Below are positions 19,736-31,887 of a DNA stretch of 64,000 nucleotides, in pieces. The notes beneath the pieces were generated by a model, which saw nothing but the letters and a program-made list of their open reading frames with translations, searched no databases and was not told the DNA's origin. Source of the DNA: JAJXWB01 sp046349085 (lineage in GTDB: Bacteria; Pseudomonadota; Alphaproteobacteria; Rhizobiales; Beijerinckiaceae); assembly GCA_046349085.1 (NCBI GenBank), contig JAXMDA010000004.1:124001-188000 (forward strand). Reading direction: 5' to 3'. Position 1 is the stretch's first letter. Every line of letters begins with the position of its first letter. Made by a program: the position numbers and the translations under genes.

Positions 19736-19778
19736 GAACAAAAAAAGAACTTGGCAATTAGAACAAATCGCGTACAGT
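19736..19778 (+). promoter_or_regulatory. recA promoter with alphaproteobacterial LexA (SOS) box
   Basis: GAAC (19736-19739), seven bases, then GAAC (19747-19750) is the alphaproteobacterial SOS box (GTTC-N7-GTTC on the other strand). It touches a likely -35 TTGGCA (19751-19756); the -10 is probably TACAGT (19773-19778) after 16 bases. A third GAAC at 19761-19764 lies between them. LexA bound here would block the promoter. Confidence 0.8.
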
Positions 19779-19837
19779 GCTCCTAACGGCGGCGATTGCC
19801 CTATCCGACCCGCCCGTGCCAGAAGGAGCTTTAAGCC

Positions 19838-20917
<1,080 letters not shown>

Positions 20918-21054
20918 GTTCGCAGGGCCTGCCCGGCCGCGCCCCGCACGCGCGCGCCGGCAAGGCCTTCGACGAGGCGCCGTGAGCCGCCCCTCGCGCG
21001 AAACCCGTCCGCCATCATCGCGTTTCGCTCGACAGTTTCATGGCGCCCCGTTAG

Positions 21055-21079
21055 AAAGGCCCGGCTCAGCCGGGCCTTT
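21055..21079 (+). terminator. terminator-like hairpin after recA
   Basis: Perfect 11-bp stem, AAAGGCCCGGC (21055-21065) and GCCGGGCCTTT (21069-21079), with a TCA loop, 137 bp after the recA stop and 108 bp before alaS. The remaining recA-alaS gap shows nothing else. Confidence 0.75.
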
Positions 21080-21187
21080 CGCTATGTTTGGCCCTGCGAG
21101 GAGTTCGCCGGAACCGGATCGAACCTCGGGCGCGAGCGACCTATGTGAAGCAAGCAGGGCCGCATCGGCCCCGAGAGTCGGACGATA

Positions 21188-23856
<2,669 letters not shown>

Positions 23857-23860
<4 letters not shown>

Positions 23861-25080
23861 TCGCCCGCCGGCGCGCGCGCATCGCGCGTCTGCGACGGCG
23901 CGTCCACTACATTCTCGACGGCGGCGTCGCCAACCGCACGGCGCGCGTCGCGCATGCGTTGATCATTTCGCTCGTCGTGCTCTCGGTCGCATCCGTCGTG
24001 CTGGAGACCGTGCCCAATCTGCAGAAGCGCTACGGCCTGCTCTTCGACGCGATCGAACTCGCGGCGCTCGTCGGCTTTTCCGTCGAATATGCGCTGCGTA
24101 TCTGGGGCGCGCCGGAAAGCGCGCCCTATTTCGGCATGTCGCCCTGGCGCGCGCGGCTCGCCTATGCGCGCACGCCCTACGCCATCGTCGATCTCGTGAC
24201 GATCGCGCCCTTCTATTTCGGCTTGTTTCTGCCAGGCGACTTCCGCGTTCTGCTGCTGCTGCGGCTTGCGCGCTTCTTCAAGCTCGCCCGCTATTCGCCG
24301 GGCATGCGATCGCTCGCCGCCGCCCTGCAGGCCGAACGCAAGGCGCTCGGCGCCTCCACCGTCATCATCTTCGGCGTCGTGCTGACCATGGCGTCGGCCA
24401 TGCACATTGCAGAACATGTCGCGCAGCCCGACAAGTTCGGCTCGATTCCGGAATCGATGTGGTGGGCGGTCGTCACCATCACGACGGTGGGCTACGGCGA
24501 TGTCGTGCCGATCACCGTCGCCGGCCGCATCATCGCCGGTGTCACCGCCTTCATGGGCTTCCTGCTGCTCGCTTTGCCGGTCGGCATCGTCGCCACCGCA
24601 TTCGCTGAGGAAATCCACCGGCGCGAATTCGTCGTCACCTGGTCGATGATCGCGCACGTGCCGCTGTTCTCCACGCTCGACGCGTCCGAGATCGCGGAGA
24701 TCATGCATTACCTGCGCGCGCAGACCGTGCCCGCCGACACGATCGTCGTGCGCCGCGGCGAGGAAGCGCATTGCATGTATTTCGTCGCCGTCGGCGAAGT
24801 GCAGGTCGAATTGCCGCACGACAAGGTGCGCCTCGGCGAGGGCCAGTTCTTCGGCGAGATCGCGGTGCTGCGCAAGACGCGCCGCACGGCGACCGTACGC
24901 ACCACCCTGCCTTCCAAGCTGCTTGCGCTCGACGCCGGCGACCTCGCCACGCTGATGGCGCGCAATCCCGAGATCGGCCGCCGCATCGAAGACGCGATCG
25001 CCGCCTACGGCAATGTGAATGCGCTTACCCCGCGCGGCGACATGACGGCGGCCGAAGTCGGCCAGCCGTCGCAGGATTGA
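23857..25080 (+). CDS. six-helix potassium channel with cyclic-nucleotide-binding domain
   Basis: 407 residues. Ion-transport domain with an S4-like helix FRVLLLLRLARFFKLARY (129-146), pore and selectivity filter TITTVGYGD (207-215), and a C-terminal cNMP-binding domain (about 268-390) with GQFFGEIAVLRKTRRTATVRT, where GEIAVL and the Arg before TATV are the phosphate-cassette signature. It is built like the bacterial CNG channel MlotiK1. It should conduct K+ at the inner membrane, gated by cAMP or cGMP. Start overlaps the alaS stop. Confidence 0.9.
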
Positions 25081-25129
25081 ACCCGCCCCCGTGGGCGCGA
25101 ACGATACGAAATACGTCCGGAGGTCTCCG

Positions 25130-25273
25130 ATGCGCGTCCTGGCTTCGCTGTTTCTTCTTCTGGCGCTCGCTGGCTGCATGAGCGCGCAGCAGGGCGAATT
25201 GCCCGATCCCGCCGCGCGCGGCGGCGGTATGGTCGGCGGCGAGCCAGGTTCGCCTTACGCCAAGCAGCGCTGA
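25130..25273 (+). CDS. small outer-membrane-type lipoprotein
   Basis: 47 residues. A short signal peptide (MRVLASLFLLLALAGC) ends in a lipobox LAGC, so the mature protein of about 32 residues begins with a lipidated Cys. The mature part is Gly/Pro-rich. The ATG at 25130 is chosen because it gives a normal lipoprotein signal and has CGGAGG nine bases upstream; 13 more codons are open before it. Function unknown. Confidence 0.6.
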   Translation: MRVLASLFLLLALAGCMSAQQGELPDPAARGGGMVGGEPGSPYAKQR

Positions 25274-25307
25274 GAGCCGGCGAAGGCTTTCCCGAAATCC
25301 TGCGGCG

Positions 25308-26408
25308 TCACCGATTGCAGATCGCGCGTAGCGCCAGCCAGTCTCCGGCCGGCATCAGCGCTTCGCCGTTCGCTTGCGCGGATTCGTTTTCGAGCCGCGC
25401 GCGCCGTTCGTCCGTGAGGGGATGGTCGCGCAGGAAATCGAGCGGCGTCGAGCCCTCGCCCTTGGCGATGCGTTGCAGGATGTCGCCGAGCGCGCGCGCC
25501 GGACGGCCGGCTTTCGTCAGCGTCTGCGCGGCGAAGTCGTCAGCCTGCGTCTCCGCCTCGCGCGAATAGGCGGCCGAGAGCGAGGCGCGCGCCGCCCCCG
25601 CGATCGCGCCCGCGCCGAAGGCGCCGCCGGTGACGATGCCGATGGTCAGCGCCAGACCTCCCTGCCGCAAGGCTGCGCGAAGACCGTCGCGATGGGCGAC
25701 ATGGCCCATTTCATGCGCCAGCACGCCGGCGACTTCGTCAGGCGATTGCGCCGTCTCGATCAGCCCCCGCAGCAGGTAGATGCGCCCGCCCGGCAGCGCA
25801 AAGGCGTTCTGCACGGATGACGAGAGCACGCCGACGCTCACGTCGAGCGGAACGCCGGCCGCCGCCTTCACGCGATCCACGAGACGCGCCAGCGCCGCCT
25901 CTCCGGCCGGCGCGGCGCAGACGCCGCCTTTGAACCGCGCGCGCGCCTCGGCGTCGGCCGCCGCGCCGATCTGCGCTTCGATGCTGACGGGCACCAGCGG
26001 CGCGAACCGGTCGGCGAGCGCGGGAATGACGAACCAGACGAGCGCGGCGATGACCACGAGGCCGGTCGTCGCCAGCGCCGCCACCCGCCACAGCGCCTCG
26101 CGCTTCTCCTGCCTGTCGCCGTCAAGCAGATGGCAGCGCTGCGCGATCGCGGCGGCAAAGGCGGGATCGGATATTTCGCACCAGGCCCTGGGCGAAGCGG
26201 TGAGCGCGCGAATGCGCAAGGGGCCCGACGCGCCGGACGCCCGCCTGACGTCGGCAAGGCCCCACGCCGCGCGAAAGGCGCCGGCCTCGAAAATCTGGAG
26301 CGTATCGCCGAGCCTGAGATCGACGGGACGCGGCGCGCCGGCGCCTTCGAAAAACGATTGGGCGCGCGCCTCGACGGCGCCCCCGGCCTCGTGCGACGAA
26401 TAGGTCAA
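25308..26408 (-). CDS. M48-family zinc metalloprotease
   Basis: 366 residues. The N-terminal soluble part (1-105) resembles the minimal domain of this subfamily, followed by one membrane helix (about 108-130) and a periplasmic M48 protease domain. The zinc motif HEMGH is at 232-236, and the third ligand lies in YSREAETQADDFA (about 280-292). Likely role is turnover of envelope proteins, as for BepA or LoiP; this is inferred from the family. Confidence 0.88.
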   Translation of the reverse strand: MTYSSHEAGGAVEARAQSFFEGAGAPRPVDLRLGDTLQIFEAGAFRAAWGLADVRRASGASGPLRIRALTASPRAWCEISDPAFAAAIAQRCHLLDGDRQEKREALWRVAALATTGLVVIAALVWFVIPALADRFAPLVPVSIEAQIGAAADAEARARFKGGVCAAPAGEAALARLVDRVKAAAGVPLDVSVGVLSSSVQNAFALPGGRIYLLRGLIETAQSPDEVAGVLAHEMGHVAHRDGLRAALRQGGLALTIGIVTGGAFGAGAIAGAARASLSAAYSREAETQADDFAAQTLTKAGRPARALGDILQRIAKGEGSTPLDFLRDHPLTDERRARLENESAQANGEALMPAGDWLALRAICNR

Positions 26409-26548
26409 GTCGGTATTCCCTCCGGCGCAGGCCGGTATGAACAGGATAGATCCGAACCTCTTGCCGTATCGTGCCTGCGCGCACGCAGCCGCCTCGAATC
26501 GGGCGGGCGGGCCGCGGGACCCCGAGAGCGCAATCGATGAGCGCGTGA

Positions 26549-26884
26549 ATGAGCGTCCCGGAAGAAGTTCGCGCAGAGTTCGACACGCTGCGAAAGGCGG
26601 TCTTGGCGCTGGAAAAGCTGCAGCGCTCGCCGCCGGAGCCGATCGTGCTCGATATCGAAGAATTTGCCGGCGCGCTGGGATCCTCGCGCCGTGGACTTGA
26701 ACTCATCCTGGCGCGTCTGACCGAACTCCGTTTCATCGAAGGGCCCGGGGCCTATAACGACGCCTGGCTGTTTCGGCGTCTGACGCGACGCGGCCGCCTG
26801 TTCGTGGAGGAGGTTCGCAGCGAAAGGCGTTGGGAAGAAATCAAGCGGGCCTATCTTCAAATCGCCAATTCGGGATCGACATAG
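26549..26884 (+). CDS. small protein, possibly winged-helix (DUF2513-like)
   Basis: 111 residues. The middle and end (LELILARLTELRFIEG ... FRRLTRRGRLFVEEVRSERRWEEIKRAY) resemble DUF2513-type winged-helix proteins, which end LTxxGHEFLDxIRxxxxWxxxK. That similarity is by eye only. Several overlapping starts exist; the ATG at 26549 follows a stretch without a strong ribosome site. It lies just before the usp gene, same strand. Confidence 0.55.
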   Translation: MSVPEEVRAEFDTLRKAVLALEKLQRSPPEPIVLDIEEFAGALGSSRRGLELILARLTELRFIEGPGAYNDAWLFRRLTRRGRLFVEEVRSERRWEEIKRAYLQIANSGST

Positions 26885-26988
26885 CGCCCGTCCGCCGCCA
26901 GCAACTCTTGTTTGCGCAAAAGCCTCCAATTCGTCCGAGACATGCTCTAGCTTGCAGGAACCCGCCGCCGAAAAGAGGAAGACCGGCC

Positions 26989-27414
26989 ATGTTCAAATCC
27001 ATTCTCGCTCCCGTCGACCTCGCCGAGCCCGCCCCCGCACAGCCGGCCATCCGCGCCGCAGTCGAGATCGCCAATGTAGCGGGCGGCCGCGTGCGGCTGA
27101 TCAACGTGCAGTCGCTGCTGCCGGCGACCTTCATGGACTACGTGCCGGCGGACTTCGACGCAATGCAAAGAGCAAACGCCGAAAAGGCGCTGGCCGACAT
27201 GCTGAAGGACGTGAAGCTGTCCGCGGACCGCCTGTCGAGCGTCGTGCGTATCGGCGGCGTCTATCCGGAGATTCTCGCCGAGGCGAAGGACTGGGGCGCG
27301 GACCTCATCGTCATCGGCTCGCACCGCCCGGCCATGTCGACCTACCTGCTGGGATCGAACGCGACGACCGTAGTGCGGCACGCGACGTGTTCGGTGCTGG
27401 TGGTGCGGGAGTAG
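26989..27414 (+). CDS. universal stress protein (UspA family)
   Basis: 141 residues, single USP domain. The N-terminus FKSILAPVDLAE and C-terminal GADLIVIGSHRP and RHATCSVLVVRE are typical. The ATP-loop pattern G-2x-G-9x-GS is only partly kept (GSHRPAMSTYLLGSNA), so nucleotide binding is uncertain. The ATG at 26989 has an AGAGGAAG ribosome site ten bases upstream. Family members help survival under starvation and stress. Confidence 0.88.
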   Translation: MFKSILAPVDLAEPAPAQPAIRAAVEIANVAGGRVRLINVQSLLPATFMDYVPADFDAMQRANAEKALADMLKDVKLSADRLSSVVRIGGVYPEILAEAKDWGADLIVIGSHRPAMSTYLLGSNATTVVRHATCSVLVVRE

Positions 27415-27460
27415 GAGCCCCCGATCACGAACCCCTGAAAGTCTGGCCGGAAACCCGAAT

Positions 27461-27800
27461 CTTCATCCTGAGGAGCGCCATCGATCTCGGGCTTGCCCGA
27501 GATCGATATGAAATGCCCAAGTCGGGCAAGCCCGACTTGGGCAGCGCGTCTCGAAGGATGGCCGGGAGCCGAGACTCCGGATCACGCTTCGAGAGGCCTG
27601 CTGCGCAGGCTCCTCAGCATGAGGGCGCGGGGTCGCAGCGAATTTCGAGTCAGGCTCTCTAGGCAGAGGATTTCGGGCTGGCGCGCAACCGCGCCCTCAT
27701 GCCGAGGAGCCGCTGAAGGCGGCCTCTCGAAGTATGTTTCAGCGATCCGGCCATCCTTCGAGACGGCCTCGTCGAGGCCTCCTCAGGACGAGGGTCCGTG
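27461..27800. repeat. cluster of four dispersed palindromic elements, one with nested palindromes
   Basis: This fills most of the 418-bp gap after usp. Four units of the CTGAGGAG...GTCTCGAAGGATG family occur: forward near 27465, inverted near 27583-27625, forward near 27698-27735, inverted near 27757-27800. The first unit is interrupted by two extra perfect palindromes: ATCGATCTCGGGC/GCCCGAGATCGAT (27480-27507, TT loop) and GCCCAAGTCGGGC/GCCCGACTTGGGC (27515-27542, AA loop). No gene is supported here. Confidence 0.75.
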
Positions 27801-27832
27801 GTCGGCGACACACGCGGGCGAGCGCGCGTCCC

Positions 27833-28675
27833 TCACCTCTCCCTTCGATTCAAAAACGCCAGCCTTTCAAACAGATGCACGTCCTGCTCGTTCTTGAGCA
27901 GCGCGCCGTGCAGCGGCGGGATAAGCTTCTTCGGGTCGCGCTCGCGCAGCGTTTCCGGGCCGATGTCCTCGTTCAGCAGCAGCTTCAGCCAGTCGAGCAG
28001 CTCCGAGGTCGAGGGCTTCTTCTTCAGGCCCGGCACGTCGCGCACCTCGAAGAAGATGCGCAGGGCCTCTTCCACCAGCCGCTTCTTGATGTCGGGGAAA
28101 TGCACGTCGACGATCTGCTCCATCGTCTCGGCGTCGGGGAACTTGATGTAGTGGAAGAAGCAGCGGCGCAGGAAGGCGTCGGGAAGCTCCTTCTCGTTGT
28201 TCGAGGTGATGACGACGATCGGGCGCTTGGCCGCCTTGATGTTCTCGCCGGTCTCGTAGACGTGGAACTCCATGCGGTCGAGCTCGAGCAGCAGGTCGTT
28301 CGGGAATTCGATGTCGGCCTTGTCGATCTCGTCGATCAGCAGCACCGGGCGCTGCTCGGCGGTGAACGCCTCCCACAGCTTGCCGCGCTTGATGTAGTTG
28401 GTGATGTCGGACACGCGGGGATCGCCAAGCTGCGAGTCGCGCAGGCGCGAGACCGCGTCGTATTCGTAGAGGCCCTGCTGCGCCTTGGTGGTCGACTTGA
28501 TGTGCCAGGTGAGCAGCGGCGCGCCGATGGCCTTGGCGACTTCTTCCGCCAGCACGGTCTTGCCGGTGCCCGGTTCGCCCTTCACGAGCAGCGGACGTTC
28601 GAGCACGATGGCCGCGTTGACGGCGACCTTGAGGTCCTCGGTCGCGACGTAATCCTTGGTTCCGGTGAAACGCAT
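27833..28675 (-). CDS. MoxR-family AAA+ ATPase
   Basis: 280 residues. Walker A GEPGTGKT (about 38-45), Walker B VLLIDEIDKAD, sensor 1 ITSNNEKELPDAFLRRCFF. MoxR proteins act as chaperones that, with a VWA-domain partner, insert cofactors or activate enzymes; the CoxDE pair for CO dehydrogenase is the model. The likely partner is the VWA protein at 30116-31291. Here the two are on opposite strands and separated by three genes. Confidence 0.9.
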   Translation of the reverse strand: MRFTGTKDYVATEDLKVAVNAAIVLERPLLVKGEPGTGKTVLAEEVAKAIGAPLLTWHIKSTTKAQQGLYEYDAVSRLRDSQLGDPRVSDITNYIKRGKLWEAFTAEQRPVLLIDEIDKADIEFPNDLLLELDRMEFHVYETGENIKAAKRPIVVITSNNEKELPDAFLRRCFFHYIKFPDAETMEQIVDVHFPDIKKRLVEEALRIFFEVRDVPGLKKKPSTSELLDWLKLLLNEDIGPETLRERDPKKLIPPLHGALLKNEQDVHLFERLAFLNRRER

Positions 28676-28781
28676 CTGAGCCCCTTGGGTGTTTAATCAA
28701 GAGATTAAACGGGGCGGCGGGGCGGAGCAAGCCGGGGCTGGCGCATGGGTCCCCGCTGGCGCGCGCAGCGCGGCCTTGGCC

Positions 28782-29081
28782 TCAGCGCCGCCGCTTGTCC
28801 TGCAGCGCGCGCGAGGTTGCGGTGCGGCCGCGGAAGTCCGGCGGCCTGGTCGCGATCCATTTCACGAAGGTCCGGATGTCGGGATGCTCCAGCAGCCGCG
28901 CGACCGTATGGAAATGGTCCTTCAATTCGCGTTCGGTGAAGATCGTGTGGATCTTGCGGTGGCAGATCGGATGCAGCGCGACGGTCTCGACGCCCCTGTA
29001 GGTCCTGGGAATCAGGTGATGCGCCTCGGCGCGCGCTCCGAGCGGCCGCGCGCAAAGCGGGCAGATCCGCTCATCCGCCAC
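28782..29081 (-). CDS. HNH endonuclease-fold protein
   Basis: 99 residues. Zinc cysteines CPLC (8-11) are followed by the HNH core AHHLIPRTYRG and LHPICHRKIH, so the metal-finger nuclease fold is complete. Such short free-standing HNH proteins are common; whether this one cuts DNA and why it sits beside moxR is unknown. It lies one base after the cytochrome c gene ends, same strand, so the two are likely co-transcribed. Confidence 0.8.
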   Translation of the reverse strand: MADERICPLCARPLGARAEAHHLIPRTYRGVETVALHPICHRKIHTIFTERELKDHFHTVARLLEHPDIRTFVKWIATRPPDFRGRTATSRALQDKRRR

Positions 29082-29082
29082 G

Positions 29083-29394
29083 CTACTTCCGCTGGATCGC
29101 CTGGAGATAGCGAAGGAAATCCTCGACCTGCGGCGGCGTCAGCTTCACGCGCGGCATTCCCTGTGCATGGCCGACGACCAGACCCTCGGTGAGGCCTTCC
29201 TGCAGGTTCTCGAGCGGATATTTCTGCGCGAGCGTTCGGAACGGCGGCGCGGCCGGATTGGGGCTTGCGCCCTTCACGCCCACGGAATGGCAGGCCTTGC
29301 AGCGCTGCGCGATGCGCCGGCCGGCGACCGTGTCGGGCGCGGCGGTCGCGGGAAAAGCCAGGAGAATCGAGGCGAGAATCAGCAAAATGCGCAT
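29083..29394 (-). CDS. small class I c-type cytochrome
   Basis: 103 residues: a signal peptide ending near FPATAA, one haem site CKACH (about residue 32), and a likely Met ligand in QGMPRVKLTPPQ. A single-haem soluble periplasmic electron carrier. I chose the ATG at 29394 because it begins the signal peptide; 16 Arg-rich codons are open upstream. Partner oxidase or dehydrogenase is unknown. Confidence 0.85.
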   Translation of the reverse strand: MRILLILASILLAFPATAAPDTVAGRRIAQRCKACHSVGVKGASPNPAAPPFRTLAQKYPLENLQEGLTEGLVVGHAQGMPRVKLTPPQVEDFLRYLQAIQRK

Positions 29395-29520
29395 GGCGGC
29401 AGGATGGCGGCGCCGTCGCGCGGAGGCAATGCGGCGCGTCAAGCCGAGGGCGCGGCCGCGCTGGCGCGAGTGCTATGATCGACGGCGGGCGAAGCCGCCC
29501 GATTCTTCGCGAGGGCGCAC

Positions 29521-30051
29521 ATGGGGTCGATCCGAATCGTGTTTCTGGCGGCGCTTCTGGCCCTGGCCGGCCCTGCCGGCGCGCAGGAGGCCGGGCGCGT
29601 CGACCTCGCCAAGGCTTTCGCCGCCTCGCTGACCGCCGTTCCCGCCGGCGCGCTGCCGACGAGCGGCTCGTTCTACGTGCCCGCCTATTCGCAGGTCGTG
29701 CGCAGCGTCGGCGGCGCGACAATCGCCTTCTCGGTGACGCTGACCATCCACAACGTCTCGCAAACCCGCCCGCTCGTCCTGAGCCGCATCGCCTATTTCG
29801 ACACGGCGGGCGCGCTGGTCGAATCCTTCCTGACGACCCCCGTGGCCCTGAAGCCGCTCGCGACGCTGCAGCTCTCCATTCCCGTGACCGACGCGCGGGG
29901 CGGCGCCGGCGCCAATTTCCTCGTCGACTGGGCGGCCGAAGGCGCGATCGCCGAGCCCGCCGTCGAGGCGCTGATGCTCGGCTCGATCGGCGCCGCCACC
30001 TATTCCTTCGTCAGCGTCGGCCGGCCGGCGCGCGAGGCCGGGGCGCGCTGA
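29521..30051 (+). CDS. DUF3124 exported protein
   Basis: 176 residues with a signal peptide (cleavage after AGPAGAQ). The rest matches the DUF3124 pattern: FYVPAYSQVV, VTLTIHNVS, RIAYFDTAGALVESFL and GGAGANFLVDW. Beta-rich, periplasmic; no known function. It is 64 bp upstream of the VWA gene, same strand. Confidence 0.8.
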   Translation: MGSIRIVFLAALLALAGPAGAQEAGRVDLAKAFAASLTAVPAGALPTSGSFYVPAYSQVVRSVGGATIAFSVTLTIHNVSQTRPLVLSRIAYFDTAGALVESFLTTPVALKPLATLQLSIPVTDARGGAGANFLVDWAAEGAIAEPAVEALMLGSIGAATYSFVSVGRPAREAGAR

Positions 30052-30115
30052 GGGCGCATCTGCCCCGCCGCCGGGACGCTCGACCTGCGGCGCGACCCGT
30101 GGCACATTCCGCGCC

Positions 30116-31291
30116 ATGTTCCTGCAATTCTTCTCTTCCCTGCGCGAGGCGCAGGTTCCCGTCACGCTTCGCGAATACCTCACCCTCATGGAGGCGCTCG
30201 ACAAGGATCTGGCCGACAAGTCGGTGGAGGATTTCTACTATCTCTCCCGCGCCTGCCTGGTGAAGGACGAGCGCAACCTCGACAAGTTCGACCGCGTTTT
30301 CGGCTCCATCTTCAAGGGCCTGGAAAGCCTGCTCGACGCCATGGAGAAGGCCGAAATCCCCGAGGAATGGCTGAAGAAGCTCGCGGAAAAATACCTCACC
30401 GAGGAGGAGAAGGCGCAGCTCGAGGCCATGGGCTGGGACAAGCTGATGGAGACGCTGAAGAAGCGTCTCGAGGAGCAGAAGGGCCGCCACCAGGGCGGCA
30501 ACAAATGGATCGGCACGGCCGGCACCTCGCCCTTCGGCGCCTACGGCTACAACCCCGAAGGCATCCGCATCGGCCAGAAGGAGAGCCGCCATCGGCGCGC
30601 GGTCAAGGTCTGGGACAAGCGCGAGTTCAAGGACCTCGACGGCGACGTCGAGCTCGGCACGCGCAACATCAAGATCGCGCTGCGCCGTCTGCGCAAGTTC
30701 GCGCGCACCGGCGCGCCGGACGAACTCGACCTCGAAAACACGATCAAGGACACGGCGAAACAGGGCTATCTCGACATCAAGCTGCGCCCCGAGCGCCGCA
30801 ACGCCGTGAAGGTGCTGCTGTTCTTCGACATCGGCGGCTCGATGGACTGGCACATCAAGCAGGTCGAGGAGCTGTTCTCCGCGTGCAAGACCGAGTTCAA
30901 GCACATGGAGCATTTCTACTTCCACAATTGCCTCTACGAAGGCGTGTGGAAGCAGAACACGCGCCGTTTCACCGACAAGACGCCGCTGTGGCAGGTGCTG
31001 CACACCTATCCGCACGACTACAAGGTGGTGATCGTCGGCGACGCCTCGATGAGCCCTTACGAGATCACCCAGCCCGGCGGCTCCGTCGAGCACATGAACG
31101 AGGAGCCGGGTTACGTCTGGCTCGAGCGCGTGACGCGCACCTATCCGCACACGGTCTGGATCAACCCGGTGCCGGAAAACCAGTGGAGCTACACGCAGTC
31201 GATCAAGATGATCCAGCGGCTGATGACGAACAGGATGTATCCCCTGACGCTGGAAGGGCTCGACGGCGCGATGAAGGAGCTGGTGCGGTAG
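30116..31291 (+). CDS. CoxE-type VWA domain protein, partner of MoxR
   Basis: 391 residues. An alpha-helical N-terminal half (1-225) precedes a VWA domain with a MIDAS metal site DIGGSMD (Asp238, Gly240, Ser242). Middle segments (SPFGAYGYNPEGIRIG) are typical of the MoxR-associated CoxE-like group. Together with the MoxR ATPase at 27.8-28.7 kb it should form an ATP-driven metal/cofactor insertion chaperone. The client enzyme is not in the window. Confidence 0.88.
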   Translation: MFLQFFSSLREAQVPVTLREYLTLMEALDKDLADKSVEDFYYLSRACLVKDERNLDKFDRVFGSIFKGLESLLDAMEKAEIPEEWLKKLAEKYLTEEEKAQLEAMGWDKLMETLKKRLEEQKGRHQGGNKWIGTAGTSPFGAYGYNPEGIRIGQKESRHRRAVKVWDKREFKDLDGDVELGTRNIKIALRRLRKFARTGAPDELDLENTIKDTAKQGYLDIKLRPERRNAVKVLLFFDIGGSMDWHIKQVEELFSACKTEFKHMEHFYFHNCLYEGVWKQNTRRFTDKTPLWQVLHTYPHDYKVVIVGDASMSPYEITQPGGSVEHMNEEPGYVWLERVTRTYPHTVWINPVPENQWSYTQSIKMIQRLMTNRMYPLTLEGLDGAMKELVR

Positions 31292-31379
31292 GGCGCTTTC
31301 GCCGCCGCATCGTGTCGCCCCGCTCACTTTGCGCCAGCGCATGGCCGCTCGGCGCGCAAGCGGGCAGGCTTCCGCCCGC

Positions 31380-31865
31380 ATGGACAAATTCCCCAACCAC
31401 GGCCGCTCGGGCGCGATAGACGATCCGAAATTCATCCAGACGCTCAACGGGCTCGCGCTGCGCACGATGGCCTGGACCAACGGCTTCGCGCATCTCGTGC
31501 TCGGACTGGCGCTCGCCGCCGCCGTCCTGCTGTTCACCTGGCTGTTCGTGGACGACGTGCTGACGGCCTTTCGTCACGACAATCTCGCGCAGGGCTTCCT
31601 GCACGGGCTCGGCACGCTGATGCTGCTGTGGACGGTTTCGGCGCTCATCACCGCGGAAATCCGCTACATGCGCGGCAAGCCGCTCAACGTCGATACGTTC
31701 GTGGAAGTCGCGATCGTCGTCATCCTGCGCAAGCTCATCACCATGCCCGTGCAATCGACATTGCCGAGCCCGCAGGAATTCCTGCTCTGGGTCGCCTCCG
31801 CCGTCGCGCTCGGCCTCATGTATCTGATCGTGCGCTACGCGCAGAGCATCGGCGCGCAGGATTGA
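31380..31865 (+). CDS. PsiE-like inner-membrane protein
   Basis: 161 residues with four hydrophobic helices. Motifs LITAEIRYMRGKPLNVDTFVEVAIVVILRKLIT match the phosphate-starvation-inducible PsiE family. The ATG at 31380 starts the conserved region; 17 more codons are open before it. The function of PsiE proteins is unknown. Confidence 0.72.
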   Translation: MDKFPNHGRSGAIDDPKFIQTLNGLALRTMAWTNGFAHLVLGLALAAAVLLFTWLFVDDVLTAFRHDNLAQGFLHGLGTLMLLWTVSALITAEIRYMRGKPLNVDTFVEVAIVVILRKLITMPVQSTLPSPQEFLLWVASAVALGLMYLIVRYAQSIGAQD

Positions 31866-31887
31866 CGGACGGAGCGCGCGCCGCGCT

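Noticed and set aside
27415..27832. Repeats that might be a CRISPR array
   Set aside because: Units are unequal, alternate in orientation and have no regular spacers or cas genes.
30100..30115. TGGCAC-N5-GC, like a sigma-54 promoter before the VWA gene
   Set aside because: The -12 half does not match TTGCA and the site runs into the start codon, leaving no leader.
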